Positions 54,556 to 61,572 of a DNA stretch of 61,572 nucleotides are shown one piece after another. The DNA is taken from positions 1 to 61,572 of the forward strand of contig CAJXVZ010000013.1 of assembly GCA_913062845.1 (NCBI GenBank). Reading direction: 5' to 3'. The stretch comes from an uncultured Psychroflexus sp. Its GTDB lineage: Bacteria; Bacteroidota; Bacteroidia; Flavobacteriales; Flavobacteriaceae. The stretch's first letter is position 1. The number at the start of each line of letters is the position of its first letter. Below the pieces are notes generated by a model. That model saw only the letters and a list, made by a program, of their open reading frames with translations. It was not told the DNA's origin and ran no database searches. The position numbers and the translations under genes are program-made.

Positions 54556-55347
54556 TTATGATTTGGATACTAAGAAGTAATTGTTTAGTAAATTTTCACG
54601 GTTATATAGCATCGGTTCTTGTGTCTTTTGGTCAATGACCTTTAGACCAACGGCTTCGCAAATGGCCTGACCTGCTGCTGTATCCCATTCCATGGTTGGA
54701 GCAAATCTTGGATAGACGTCTGCAAGACCTTCGGCAACCAGACAAAACTTTAATGAGCTGCCTTTTGAAACAATTTCCACAGGCTTATGTTGTTTAGTCT
54801 TTAAATCTTTAATAAATTGTTCTGTATCGGTGTTCATATGAGAACGGCTACCAACAACACGCATGTCTTCCGCATCTTTAGGACCAATTTTTTCCGCTTT
54901 TTTGAAATTATCTTCAAAGCTCAGGTTTTGGTCGTAAATCATTTTATAGGAGATGTTTTCATCAACAAAACCAACGAAAACCTCTTTACTTACAGGAACG
55001 TATATCACGCCGAAAAGTGGTTTTTGATCTTCAATTAAAGCAATATTGACCGTGAACTCGCCATTTTTTTTTATGAACTCTTTTGTGCCGTCTAAGGGAT
55101 CGATGATCCAGCATTGAGACCATTTTTTTCTTTCCTCGTAGGTTTTATTCTTGTTCTCTTCGCTGATCATCGGAATGCCTAATGGCTTGAGAATTTCAAC
55201 AATAGCCTGATTGGCTTTTTGATCGGCTTGTGTTAATGGCGAGTCATCGCCTTTGTATTCTACTGAGAAGTCTGTATCGTAAACTTCCAGGATTTTATCA
55301 CCGCCTTTGATTGCTGCTTCAATGGCTTTTTGATAATGGTTTTTCAT
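54556..55347 (-). CDS. cysQ: 3'(2'),5'-bisphosphate nucleotidase
   Basis: 263 residues from the ATG at 55347 (MKNHYQKAIEAAIKGG), a position fixed by the -7 element just upstream; a longer frame to 55380 would cover the promoter. Metal site motifs: SEENK, WIIDPLDGTKEFI and the second motif EWDTAAGQAICEAVG. It removes PAP, the by-product of PAPS use. As the first gene of the operon it fits a pathway that makes and spends PAPS. Confidence 0.93.
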   Translation of the reverse strand: MKNHYQKAIEAAIKGGDKILEVYDTDFSVEYKGDDSPLTQADQKANQAIVEILKPLGIPMISEENKNKTYEERKKWSQCWIIDPLDGTKEFIKKNGEFTVNIALIEDQKPLFGVIYVPVSKEVFVGFVDENISYKMIYDQNLSFEDNFKKAEKIGPKDAEDMRVVGSRSHMNTDTEQFIKDLKTKQHKPVEIVSKGSSLKFCLVAEGLADVYPRFAPTMEWDTAAGQAICEAVGLKVIDQKTQEPMLYNRENLLNNYFLVSKS

Positions 55348-55369
55348 AATATTATCTAAAAAATTTGTG

Positions 55370-55419
55370 CAAACATACAATAAAATTTAATTCCTACTAA
55401 AATAGTAGAGATTAAATTT
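55370..55419 (-). promoter_or_regulatory. cys operon promoter with overlapping perfect inverted repeat
   Basis: The minus strand reads TATGTTTG at 55370-55377 (exact -7) 22 bases before cysQ. Immediately upstream AAATTTAAT (55383-55391) and CTACTA (55394-55399) are inverted as TAGTAG (55403-55408) and ATTAAATTT (55411-55419), 15 paired positions with only 2-base gaps. It covers the -33 region, a good place for a regulator of sulfate activation. Confidence 0.55.
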
Positions 55420-55435
55420 AGGTTAAGTGGGTTTT

Positions 55436-55563
55436 AATGTGCAAATGGGTTAATGTAACAATGTGTCAATGTTTTAATTTGAAAATGAGTTGATTTGGAA
55501 ATTTGAAAATTTGATGATGTGGTAATGTATCAATGAAGCAATGTGATAGTGTCCTATATGTGA
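55436..55563. repeat. degenerate 8-bp-period repeat, about 16 units
   Basis: From 55436 the sequence breaks into 8-base units with consensus AATGTGNN (AATGTGCA, AATGGGTT, AATGTAAC, AATGTGTC ...) held in strict phase for 15 units to 55555 and a sixteenth to 55563, then drifting. The last two bases of each unit vary freely. No gene overlaps it. Confidence 0.85.
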
Positions 55564-55725
55564 AAATATGCTAATGAAATATTTAACCTTAACCTTTATG
55601 GAGTTGTACTCTGTCCCGAAAGGTCTATCTTCACTGCGCCACATTGACATTTTGGGTCTTTTAAAAAGTTTTGTTCGAGGTTATTTGCTTCTACCCTGAT
55701 CCGAAAACTTTCAATAACTTTTGGG

Positions 55726-55783
55726 TCTATTGATAGCAGTATCAATAGAAAACTCTGCAAGGGTTTAGTACCCTGGCAGAGTT
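55726..55783. repeat. two adjacent perfect hairpins
   Basis: TCTATTGATA (55726-55735) pairs with TATCAATAGA (55740-55749), then AACTCTGC (55751-55758) pairs with GCAGAGTT (55776-55783), with GGGT/ACCC inside. They look like REP-type or terminator-like intergenic elements. Confidence 0.65.
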
Positions 55784-55806
55784 GAATTTTGTATTACAAC
55801 AAAAAA

Positions 55807-55944
55807 AAGCGGTCTCAAAACCTTAATTTTGATCATCTGTCCAGAAGCATCGAGAAATTCAGATTCTCAAACAAATTGGGATAAAACAGACTAAGATTCT
55901 GAAATGAATTCAGAATGACTAGACTTAAGGTTTTGAAACAGCTT
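55807..55944. mobile_element. MITE/REP-like element with 20-bp terminal inverted repeats
   Basis: The left end AAGCGGTCTCAAAACCTTAA (55807-55826) and the reverse complement of the right end (55925-55944) differ at only two positions. The 98-base interior has its own hairpins (GAGAA/TTCTC near 55851-55867, GATTCTGAA/TTCAGAATG near 55895-55917) and no coding frame. It sits just past the ahcY stop. No transposase is present in the window. Confidence 0.6.
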
Positions 55945-55969
55945 CTAAATATGATAAATCTATTTATAC

Positions 55970-57286
55970 TTAATATCTGTAGTATTCAGGCTTAAATGGA
56001 CCTTTGACTTCAACACCTATATAATCTGCCTGATCTTGTTTTAACTGCGTTAGTTCAGCACCAATTCTCGAGAGGTGAAGCTCGGCTACTTTTTCATCTA
56101 AATGTTTAGGTAACATATAGACCTCATTCTTATACTTGTCTTCATTTTCCCAAAGCTCCATTTGAGCAAGCGTTTGATTCGTGAAAGAATTACTCATCAC
56201 AAAACTTGGATGACCTGTAGCACAGCCTAAATTTACTAATCGTCCCTCAGCTAATAGGATAACATCTTTACCATCAATGGTATATTTATCGACCTGTGGT
56301 TTTATTTCAACTTTAGGTCCATCAGCATTGGCTTTTAACCAGGCGACGTCTATTTCATTGTCAAAGTGCCCAATATTACAAACAATGGTTTTGTCTTTCA
56401 TGGCTTTAAAGTGTTCACCACGAACAATGTCTTTGTTCCCGGTTGTGGTGATCACAATGTCAGCTTTGTGTAAAACAGTTTCCAGGCGTTTAACTTCAAA
56501 TCCATCCATTGCTGCCTGTAAAGCACAAATCGGATCGATTTCTGTGATGGTCACGATTGAACCCGCGCCACGGAACGATGCAGCAGTACCTTTACCAACA
56601 TCACCATAGCCACAAACAACAACCTGTTTCCCTGCGAGCATGGTGTCTGTTGCCCGTCTGATGGCATCTACGGCAGATTCTCTACAGCCGTATTTGTTAT
56701 CAAACTTAGACTTGGTCACACTGTCATTAACATTAATGGCCGGCATGGGCAGTGTGCCTTTTTTCATTCTTTCGTAAAGCCTGTGCACACCGGTAGTGGT
56801 TTCTTCAGATAAACCTTTGATGCCTGCTCCTAGTTCAGGATAGTTGTCTAAAACCATATTGGTTAAATCGCCACCATCATCTAAAATTAAATTCAAGGGT
56901 TTTCTGTCTTCTCCAAAGAAAAGCGTTTGTTCTATACACCAGTTAAACTCTTCTTCAGTCATTCCTTTCCAGGCGTAGACGGCAATACCAGCTTCTGCAA
57001 TCGCAGCTGCCGCATGATCCTGGGTTGAGAAAATATTACAAGAGCTCCAGGTGACTTCAGCACCGAGTTCTACAAGCGTTTCGATGAGTACAGCGGTTTG
57101 GATAGTCATGTGTAAACAGCCTGCTATTCTTGCGCCTTTCAAAGGTTTTTTGGCACCGTATTCTTCACGAAGAGCCATAAGCCCCGGCATTTCTGCTTCA
57201 GCAAGCTCTATTTCTCGTCTTCCCCATTCTGCTAATGAAATATCTTTAACTTTATAAGGCACATAAGGTGTTGTTTGTGTACTCAT
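55970..57286 (-). CDS. ahcY: adenosylhomocysteinase
   Basis: 438 residues from the ATG at 57286 ([36 protein letters not shown]-type start); a TTG at 57313 would add nine unlikely residues. Hydrolyses S-adenosylhomocysteine to adenosine and homocysteine, clearing the product of methylation. Signatures: [39 protein letters not shown] and the NAD site [20 protein letters not shown]. The C-terminus KPEYYRY is typical. Confidence 0.97.
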   Translation of the reverse strand: MSTQTTPYVPYKVKDISLAEWGRREIELAEAEMPGLMALREEYGAKKPLKGARIAGCLHMTIQTAVLIETLVELGAEVTWSSCNIFSTQDHAAAAIAEAGIAVYAWKGMTEEEFNWCIEQTLFFGEDRKPLNLILDDGGDLTNMVLDNYPELGAGIKGLSEETTTGVHRLYERMKKGTLPMPAINVNDSVTKSKFDNKYGCRESAVDAIRRATDTMLAGKQVVVCGYGDVGKGTAASFRGAGSIVTITEIDPICALQAAMDGFEVKRLETVLHKADIVITTTGNKDIVRGEHFKAMKDKTIVCNIGHFDNEIDVAWLKANADGPKVEIKPQVDKYTIDGKDVILLAEGRLVNLGCATGHPSFVMSNSFTNQTLAQMELWENEDKYKNEVYMLPKHLDEKVAELHLSRIGAELTQLKQDQADYIGVEVKGPFKPEYYRY

Positions 57287-57310
57287 CTGATTTATTTTAT
57301 TTATTTTTTG

Positions 57311-57318
57311 CAAAATTA
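57311..57318 (-). promoter_or_regulatory. predicted -7 promoter element of ahcY
   Basis: The minus strand reads TAATTTTG, exact TAnnTTTG, 24 bases before the ahcY ATG at 57286, which supports that start. Confidence 0.5.
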
Positions 57319-57338
57319 AGCAATATACCTATAAATAT

Positions 57339-57980
57339 ATGCCACTTTACAAAGAAATAACAATCGACGAAGCTTCCAGGTTGAGGCTTTGGCGTGTTGA
57401 AGAAACTATTGAGACTTTAGAAAAGGATATCGAATTATCAGCCTATTGCAGGGAGCGGTATGATGGTATGAAATCTGAAATGCACAGAAAAGCTTTTTTA
57501 AGCATCAGGCACCTTTTGAAGTTGTTTGGCTATACCGATTTTGATCTGGAATATGACCAAAATGGCAAGCCTCATCTCAAAGATGGTAAGCATATTTCAA
57601 TAAGCCATTCTTACCATTTCACGGCGGTGATTGTCAGTGATAAGCCTGTGGGTGTAGACGTTGAAAAGCAACGTGAGAAGATAAAATATATCGCTCCAAA
57701 ATTTACGCCTGTTGAAGAATACAAATCTCTTGGTAATGGCGATGATTTGATCAAAAAGCTGACCATAGTCTGGGGCGCCAAGGAAGCCATTTATAAATTA
57801 TTTGGTAAACAGGGCTTGCTGTTTCTGCATGATATTTATGTGCACGATTTTGATTTTGATGCCTCGACCACGCATGCTTATGTCACCCACGAAGGTGTAA
57901 AAAGAGATTATATTTTACACTTTTTTGAATTGGAGGATTTTATTTGTGTTTATGCGATTAAGCCTGAAAAAAACCTATAG
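57339..57980 (+). CDS. 4'-phosphopantetheinyl transferase superfamily protein
   Basis: 213 residues. Transfers phosphopantetheine from CoA to a carrier-protein Ser. The Mg/CoA motifs are [13 protein letters not shown] and [13 protein letters not shown], with ISISHSYHF before them. The length fits Sfp/HetI-type enzymes rather than the short AcpS. The carrier partner is not in the window. Convergent with queG, sharing 6 bases at the 3' ends. Confidence 0.88.
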   Translation: MPLYKEITIDEASRLRLWRVEETIETLEKDIELSAYCRERYDGMKSEMHRKAFLSIRHLLKLFGYTDFDLEYDQNGKPHLKDGKHISISHSYHFTAVIVSDKPVGVDVEKQREKIKYIAPKFTPVEEYKSLGNGDDLIKKLTIVWGAKEAIYKLFGKQGLLFLHDIYVHDFDFDASTTHAYVTHEGVKRDYILHFFELEDFICVYAIKPEKNL

Positions 57981-58910
57981 ATTCTTGTTTTCATCCAAAA
58001 ACTTAATGTTTCGCTTTAAGCCTTCAAATTTAGTTCGCTTAACCGCCGATTTCCTGAAAATTTCCTGAAAAACCTCCTGAGTGAGCTCCTGCCATTCGTT
58101 TTTGGAGTAATTCAAAAGACGTTCATCCGGATTGAAAAGGGGTTCGTTGTGCGATTTGCTGAACCTGTTCCAGGGGCAGACGTCCTGACAAACATCACAG
58201 CCAAACATCCAGTCATCAAATTGTCCGGCATAAGCTGAAGGCAGTTCATCTTTTAATTCTATAGTAAAATAGGAAATGCATTTACTGCCATCCACGACGT
58301 AAGGATCGACGATGGCCTGTGTCGGGCAAGCATCAATGCATGCGGTACAGCTGCCGCAATGGTCAGTTACCGGTGTGTCGTATTCTAACTCCAAATCCAC
58401 AATCAGTTCGGCGATAAAGTAAAATGAACCGGTTTGTTTGGTCAGCACATTGGAGTGTTTGCCCATCCAACCTAATCCGCTGCGTTGTGCCCATACTTTA
58501 TCCAAAACAGGTGCAGAATCTACAAAAACGCGCCCATGAACATCTCCAATTTCTTCCTGAATATACTGAAGAAGCGATTTTAATTTCTTTTTTATGACAA
58601 AATGATAATCCTGACCGTAAGCGTATTTACTGATCTTGTAAGAATCTTCCCTTTGAAATTCCGAAGGGTAATAATTATAAAGTAAAGATATAACCGATTT
58701 TGCACCAGGAACTAATTTTGTCGGATCCAGGCGCTTATCAAAATGGTTTTCCATATAGCGCATCTCGCCGTGCATGTTTTCATTGAGCCATTTTTCCAAT
58801 CGTGGCGCTTCCTCTTCCAGAAATTCAGCTTTACTCATTCCGCAGGACAAAAAGCCTAATCGTTTGGCTTCTGCTTTTATAATACGAGCGTAATTTTCCG
58901 CTTTAGACAT
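57975..58910 (-). CDS. queG: epoxyqueuosine reductase
   Basis: 311 residues. Last step of queuosine synthesis in tRNA, a cobalamin-dependent reduction. Two [4Fe-4S] sets are seen: [16 protein letters not shown] and [28 protein letters not shown] and the [29 protein letters not shown] block are typical. Length is near that of short family members without the HEAT repeats. Confidence 0.95.
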   Translation of the reverse strand: MSKAENYARIIKAEAKRLGFLSCGMSKAEFLEEEAPRLEKWLNENMHGEMRYMENHFDKRLDPTKLVPGAKSVISLLYNYYPSEFQREDSYKISKYAYGQDYHFVIKKKLKSLLQYIQEEIGDVHGRVFVDSAPVLDKVWAQRSGLGWMGKHSNVLTKQTGSFYFIAELIVDLELEYDTPVTDHCGSCTACIDACPTQAIVDPYVVDGSKCISYFTIELKDELPSAYAGQFDDWMFGCDVCQDVCPWNRFSKSHNEPLFNPDERLLNYSKNEWQELTQEVFQEIFRKSAVKRTKFEGLKRNIKFLDENKNL

Positions 58911-59041
58911 ATTTTATATTTCAACTTTTAAAAGTAATAATAAAAACATAATTCTATAATTGATAAAATCAATAATCGGGATTGGCGTTTATTTTTGAAA
59001 ACTGAATTATCTTTACATTTTAATCAAAAAAACATCAGATC

Positions 59042-59560
59042 ATGTTATCAAAGACCATTGAAGACGCATTAAACAAACAAATAAGAATTGAAGCTGAATC
59101 CTCGCAGGTATATCTTGCCATGGCAGTCTGGGCTGAGGTCAAGGGTCTTGAGGGGATTTCCAATTTCATGTACGAACATTCTGATGAAGAACGAGAGCAC
59201 ATGCTTAAACTTATCAAATTTGTAGATGAAAGAGGAGGACATGCCCATATTTCTGAACTGGCTGCTCCGAACGTCAAATTCGATTCTTTTCAGGATATGT
59301 TCAAAAAACTGCTGGAGCACGAGATTTTTGTATCACAAAGCATCAATGAACTGGTGCATATTTCTCTTCAGGAAAAGGATTATGCTACACACAATTTTCT
59401 GCAATGGTATGTCGCTGAGCAAATAGAGGAAGAAGCTACGGCCAGAACTATTCTTGACAAAATCAATATGATTGGAGATGACAAAGGCGGTTTGTATTTA
59501 TTTGACAGAGATATCCAACAATTAAATATCAATTCTGCTGCAGCTGAAGGTCTGCAATAG
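59042..59560 (+). CDS. ferritin
   Basis: 172 residues, the non-heme ferritin (FtnA) type that oxidises and stores iron in a 24-mer. Ferroxidase ligands are visible: Glu in IRIEAESSQVYLAMA (near 17), EHSDEEREHMLKL (Glu and His near 50-53), and Glu in WYVAEQIEEEATA with a later Gln/Asp. A near -7 match, TATCTTTA, lies about 30 bases upstream. Confidence 0.94.
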   Translation: MLSKTIEDALNKQIRIEAESSQVYLAMAVWAEVKGLEGISNFMYEHSDEEREHMLKLIKFVDERGGHAHISELAAPNVKFDSFQDMFKKLLEHEIFVSQSINELVHISLQEKDYATHNFLQWYVAEQIEEEATARTILDKINMIGDDKGGLYLFDRDIQQLNINSAAAEGLQ

Positions 59561-59642
59561 GAAAGCAGTTTTCTAAGGGATTTGCAAATATGATTTTTAT
59601 CATAAATAGCCATATTCTAAATTATTAATTTTATTTAGATTA

Positions 59643-59678
59643 ATTTCAAATAGGTATATTTGTTCATCTATTTGAAAT
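59643..59678 (+). promoter_or_regulatory. promoter inside an 11-bp perfect inverted repeat
   Basis: ATTTCAAATAG (59643-59653) is inverted as CTATTTGAAAT (59668-59678). The 14-base centre contains TATATTTG (59655-59662), an exact -7 element. The right arm ends directly at the ATG (59679), so the predicted transcript starts inside it and has about 10 leader bases. A DNA-binding regulator is the simplest reading. Confidence 0.6.
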
Positions 59679-59849
59679 ATGGGAAAGAAAAAAGATAAAA
59701 AGCTTAAGAAGGAAAGGCTCAAAAAAATTGAGGGTCAGGAAAAGAAGGCTATAAAAGTCAAGAGCAAATGCTGTGATAAGTACAAAAAATCAGAAAAGAA
59801 GCGCTGTAAAAGATGTCCTTGTTTTGATCTTTTGCAAAAAGTTGCTTAG
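59679..59849 (+). CDS. small Lys/Cys-rich protein (56 aa)
   Basis: A 56-residue frame starting MGKKKDKKLKKERLKKIEGQ, very basic in its first 30 residues, then KCCDKYKKSEKKRCKRCPCF with five Cys (31, 32, 43, 46, 48) and ending LLQKVA. The CC...CxxCxC spacing suggests a metal site. I recall similar small proteins in other flavobacteria but no assigned function. It sits between ferritin and a phosphate transporter and has its own promoter, so a metal-linked or nucleic-acid-binding role is possible but unproven. Confidence 0.7.
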   Translation: MGKKKDKKLKKERLKKIEGQEKKAIKVKSKCCDKYKKSEKKRCKRCPCFDLLQKVA

Positions 59850-59961
59850 GCTTTTGTGAGATTTTTCGTCTTAAAAAAACTACAATTTGTAAACTTTCGC
59901 TTAACAATTTGATAATAAGGTTTTGAAAGTTATCAACAGGGAAAAATCCATTTTTGCAAAT

Positions 59962-59969
59962 TATTTTTG
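59962..59969 (+). promoter_or_regulatory. predicted -7 promoter element of the phosphate transporter
   Basis: TATTTTTG, exact TAnnTTTG, ends 8 bases before the GTG start, implying a nearly leaderless message. Confidence 0.45.
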
Positions 59970-59977
59970 GAGCATCT

Positions 59978-61572
59978 GTGGAAACATTTTATTTGGTCAT
60001 CATTATTTTATTATTTCTTCTGGCAATTGCAGATTTGATTGTCGGCGTAAGTAATGATGCTGTAAATTTTCTTAATTCAGCCATAGGGTCAAAAGCCATA
60101 CCCATGCGGACAATATTGGCAGTAGCTGGTATTGGGGTTTTATTTGGTTCGGTATTTTCCAGTGGTTTGATGGAAGTAGCAAGAAATGGTGTTTTTTCTC
60201 CCGAGCTTTTTTACTTTGATGAAATTATAATAATATTTGTTGCGGTTCTTGTTACTGACATTCTTTTAGTCGATTTATTTAATTCATTTGGTATTCCGAT
60301 ATCAACAACAGTATCGATCATATTTGAGCTTTTGGGCGCATCAGTTTGTATTGCTTTGCTCAAGATTTATAGCGAAAACTCAACTCCTACGGCGCTTAGC
60401 GAATTTATTAACGTAACGAGTGCAATAAATATCAGTATCGGGATATTACTCTCTGTCTTTATAGCGTTTTTTATAGGTGCGGCTATTCAGTACATCAGCC
60501 GATTGATTTTTACATTTGATTATAAAAACAAACCCATATGGCTCAAAACTTTTTTTGGGGGTTTTTCACTCACAGCCATCACTTACTTTATATTGATCAA
60601 AGGTATTAATACCTTACAATTCATAAATCAGGATTTCATAGATTTTACAAAGAATAATGCATTCTTTATCATTACTGTAAGCTTAATTTTTTGGTCTCTG
60701 CTTTCTCTTTCAGTTGAACTCGTAAAGTTCAATATTTTCAAGTTTGTTATTGTTTTTGGAACTTTTGCGCTGGCATTGGCATTTGCAGGTAATGATCTTG
60801 TAAACTTTATAGGCGTGAGTATAGCGGCCTGGCAGTCTTTTGAACTTTGGCTTTCGGTTTTTCAGGCTAATGGAATAATGCCTTCTGAATACAGTATGGT
60901 TGCCCTGTCGGGAGAAGTAGAAACACCGGAAATAATTTTGATTATTGCCGGCTTAATCATGGTACTCACGCTCTGGTTTTCGAGTAAAGCGCAGTATGTC
61001 GTTCAAACAGGTGTGAACTTGAGCCGGCAAGGTGAAGGAGAGGAGCGCTTCGAAGCTAATCTTATATCAAGAAAAATTGTAAGACTTTTCTATTATATAA
61101 GGTATGTGTTTGATAATCTGTTTCCTGTAAGTTTTAAAAAGTTTATTGAAAAGAGATTTGAGAAGGCTAATGAAGATAAAGTAAACCAAGGCATTACCAA
61201 ACCAGCTTTTGATATGCTTAGGGCATCAATAAATCTGGTTTTGGCCAGCGTTTTAATTTCGATTGCAACAAATTTTACCTTACCGCTATCTACAACTTAC
61301 ATAACTTTTATGGTAGCCATGGGTACATCTTTCGGAGACAGAGCCTGGGGAAGAGAAAGTGCAGTTTACCGTGTTGCCGGGGTGCTTAATGTTGTTGGTT
61401 CATGGGTTCTAACGGCTCTCATAGCTTTTTCTGTGGCCTCTGTCATAGCATTGGTAATCTATTATGGTGAGATTTATGCGATAGTGGTATTGGTTGGTTT
61501 TGTGGTGTTTTTGTTAGTAAGAAGTGGAATAAAGCATTCCAGGCGCATAAAATCACAAAAGAAACAAAAAAA
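59978..61572 (+). CDS. inorganic phosphate transporter, Pit family (3' end cut by window)
   Basis: The open frame starts at GTG 59978 and runs off the right edge after 531 codons. No ATG exists between the preceding in-frame stop (59924) and this point; GTG gives the family-like start METFYLVIIILLFLLAIADLIVGVSNDAVNFLNSAIGSKA-type sequence. The signatures GVSNDAVNFLNSAIGS (N-terminal half) and FAGNDLVNFIGV (second half) are those of Pit transporters, and at least ten membrane segments are seen, plus LPLSTTYITFMVAMG. It moves phosphate with a cation. Bacteroidota members are longer than E. coli Pit, so the missing part may be substantial. Confidence 0.92.
   Translation, partial: METFYLVIIILLFLLAIADLIVGVSNDAVNFLNSAIGSKAIPMRTILAVAGIGVLFGSVFSSGLMEVARNGVFSPELFYFDEIIIIFVAVLVTDILLVDLFNSFGIPISTTVSIIFELLGASVCIALLKIYSENSTPTALSEFINVTSAINISIGILLSVFIAFFIGAAIQYISRLIFTFDYKNKPIWLKTFFGGFSLTAITYFILIKGINTLQFINQDFIDFTKNNAFFIITVSLIFWSLLSLSVELVKFNIFKFVIVFGTFALALAFAGNDLVNFIGVSIAAWQSFELWLSVFQANGIMPSEYSMVALSGEVETPEIILIIAGLIMVLTLWFSSKAQYVVQTGVNLSRQGEGEERFEANLISRKIVRLFYYIRYVFDNLFPVSFKKFIEKRFEKANEDKVNQGITKPAFDMLRASINLVLASVLISIATNFTLPLSTTYITFMVAMGTSFGDRAWGRESAVYRVAGVLNVVGSWVLTALIAFSVASVIALVIYYGEIYAIVVLVGFVVFLLVRSGIKHSRRIKSQKKQK

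Noticed and set aside
55436-55563. CRISPR array or coding repeat
   Set aside because: The 8-base period is too short, not a multiple of three, and stops occur in the frames.

Overview
The window looks like a stretch of chromosome from a low-GC marine or halotolerant member of the Flavobacteriaceae (Bacteroidota). The grounds are two large secreted proteins with C-terminal type IX secretion (T9SS) sorting domains, many SpII lipoprotein signals, housekeeping proteins of flavobacterial type (RecA, PurD, LeuS, HemB/HemF, AhcY, QueG), a 2TM-domain protein, a HU-CCDC81/SPOR protein, and many exact matches to the Bacteroidota -7 promoter element TAnnTTTG upstream of genes. Genus cannot be fixed from the sequence alone. 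I saw no rRNA, tRNA, CRISPR array or complete prophage.

Layout. 1-975: the start of a GC-rich minus-strand gene, then about 700 bases without a gene, densely packed with perfect or near-perfect inverted repeats and closed by an intrinsic terminator; this is the best candidate here for an undescribed structured RNA. 976-10522: an accessory, decaying segment with a DUF4347/T9SS adhesin-like protein, a TPR-HTH membrane regulator, an SDR oxidoreductase and three broken genes (an ABM-domain monooxygenase with an in-frame TAG, an AraC regulator with a one-base frameshift, and an AraC fragment with an in-frame TAA). 10541-17741: a TetR-controlled RND efflux operon (TetR, TolC-like, adaptor, pump) interrupted by a GxxExxY gene bracketed by CGCAAAG-type repeats. 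18037-25568: polyprenyl synthase, retropepsin-like lipoprotein, a hydrolase/ECF sigma/membrane protein operon, DUF1573 protein, WD40-like lipoprotein and M28 peptidase.

25680-38233: DoxX-like protein, D-2-hydroxyacid dehydrogenase, hemF-hemB (hemF carries an in-frame intergenic-type repeat), a PaaK/CapK-like ligase, purD, recA, a second ECF sigma module with a barrel protein, a HU/SPOR protein, thioesterase and small membrane proteins. 38458-51592: leuS with a long insertion, a TTG-started lipoprotein, a second T9SS protein, M3 peptidase, fructosamine-kinase-like protein, folA, class V aminotransferase and a glycogen-binding-type domain protein. 51754-55347: the cysQ-cysC-cysD-cysN sulfate activation operon, behind a promoter overlapped by a long perfect inverted repeat. 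55348-55969: repeat-rich gap with a strict 8-bp-period repeat and a 138-bp MITE-like element. 55970-61572: ahcY, a phosphopantetheinyl transferase, queG, ferritin, a 56-residue Lys/Cys-rich protein and a Pit-family phosphate transporter cut by the window end.

Recurring theme: several promoters (TetR/efflux, hydroxyacid dehydrogenase, cys operon, Cys-rich small protein) lie inside or next to perfect inverted repeats, which suggests separate local operators.
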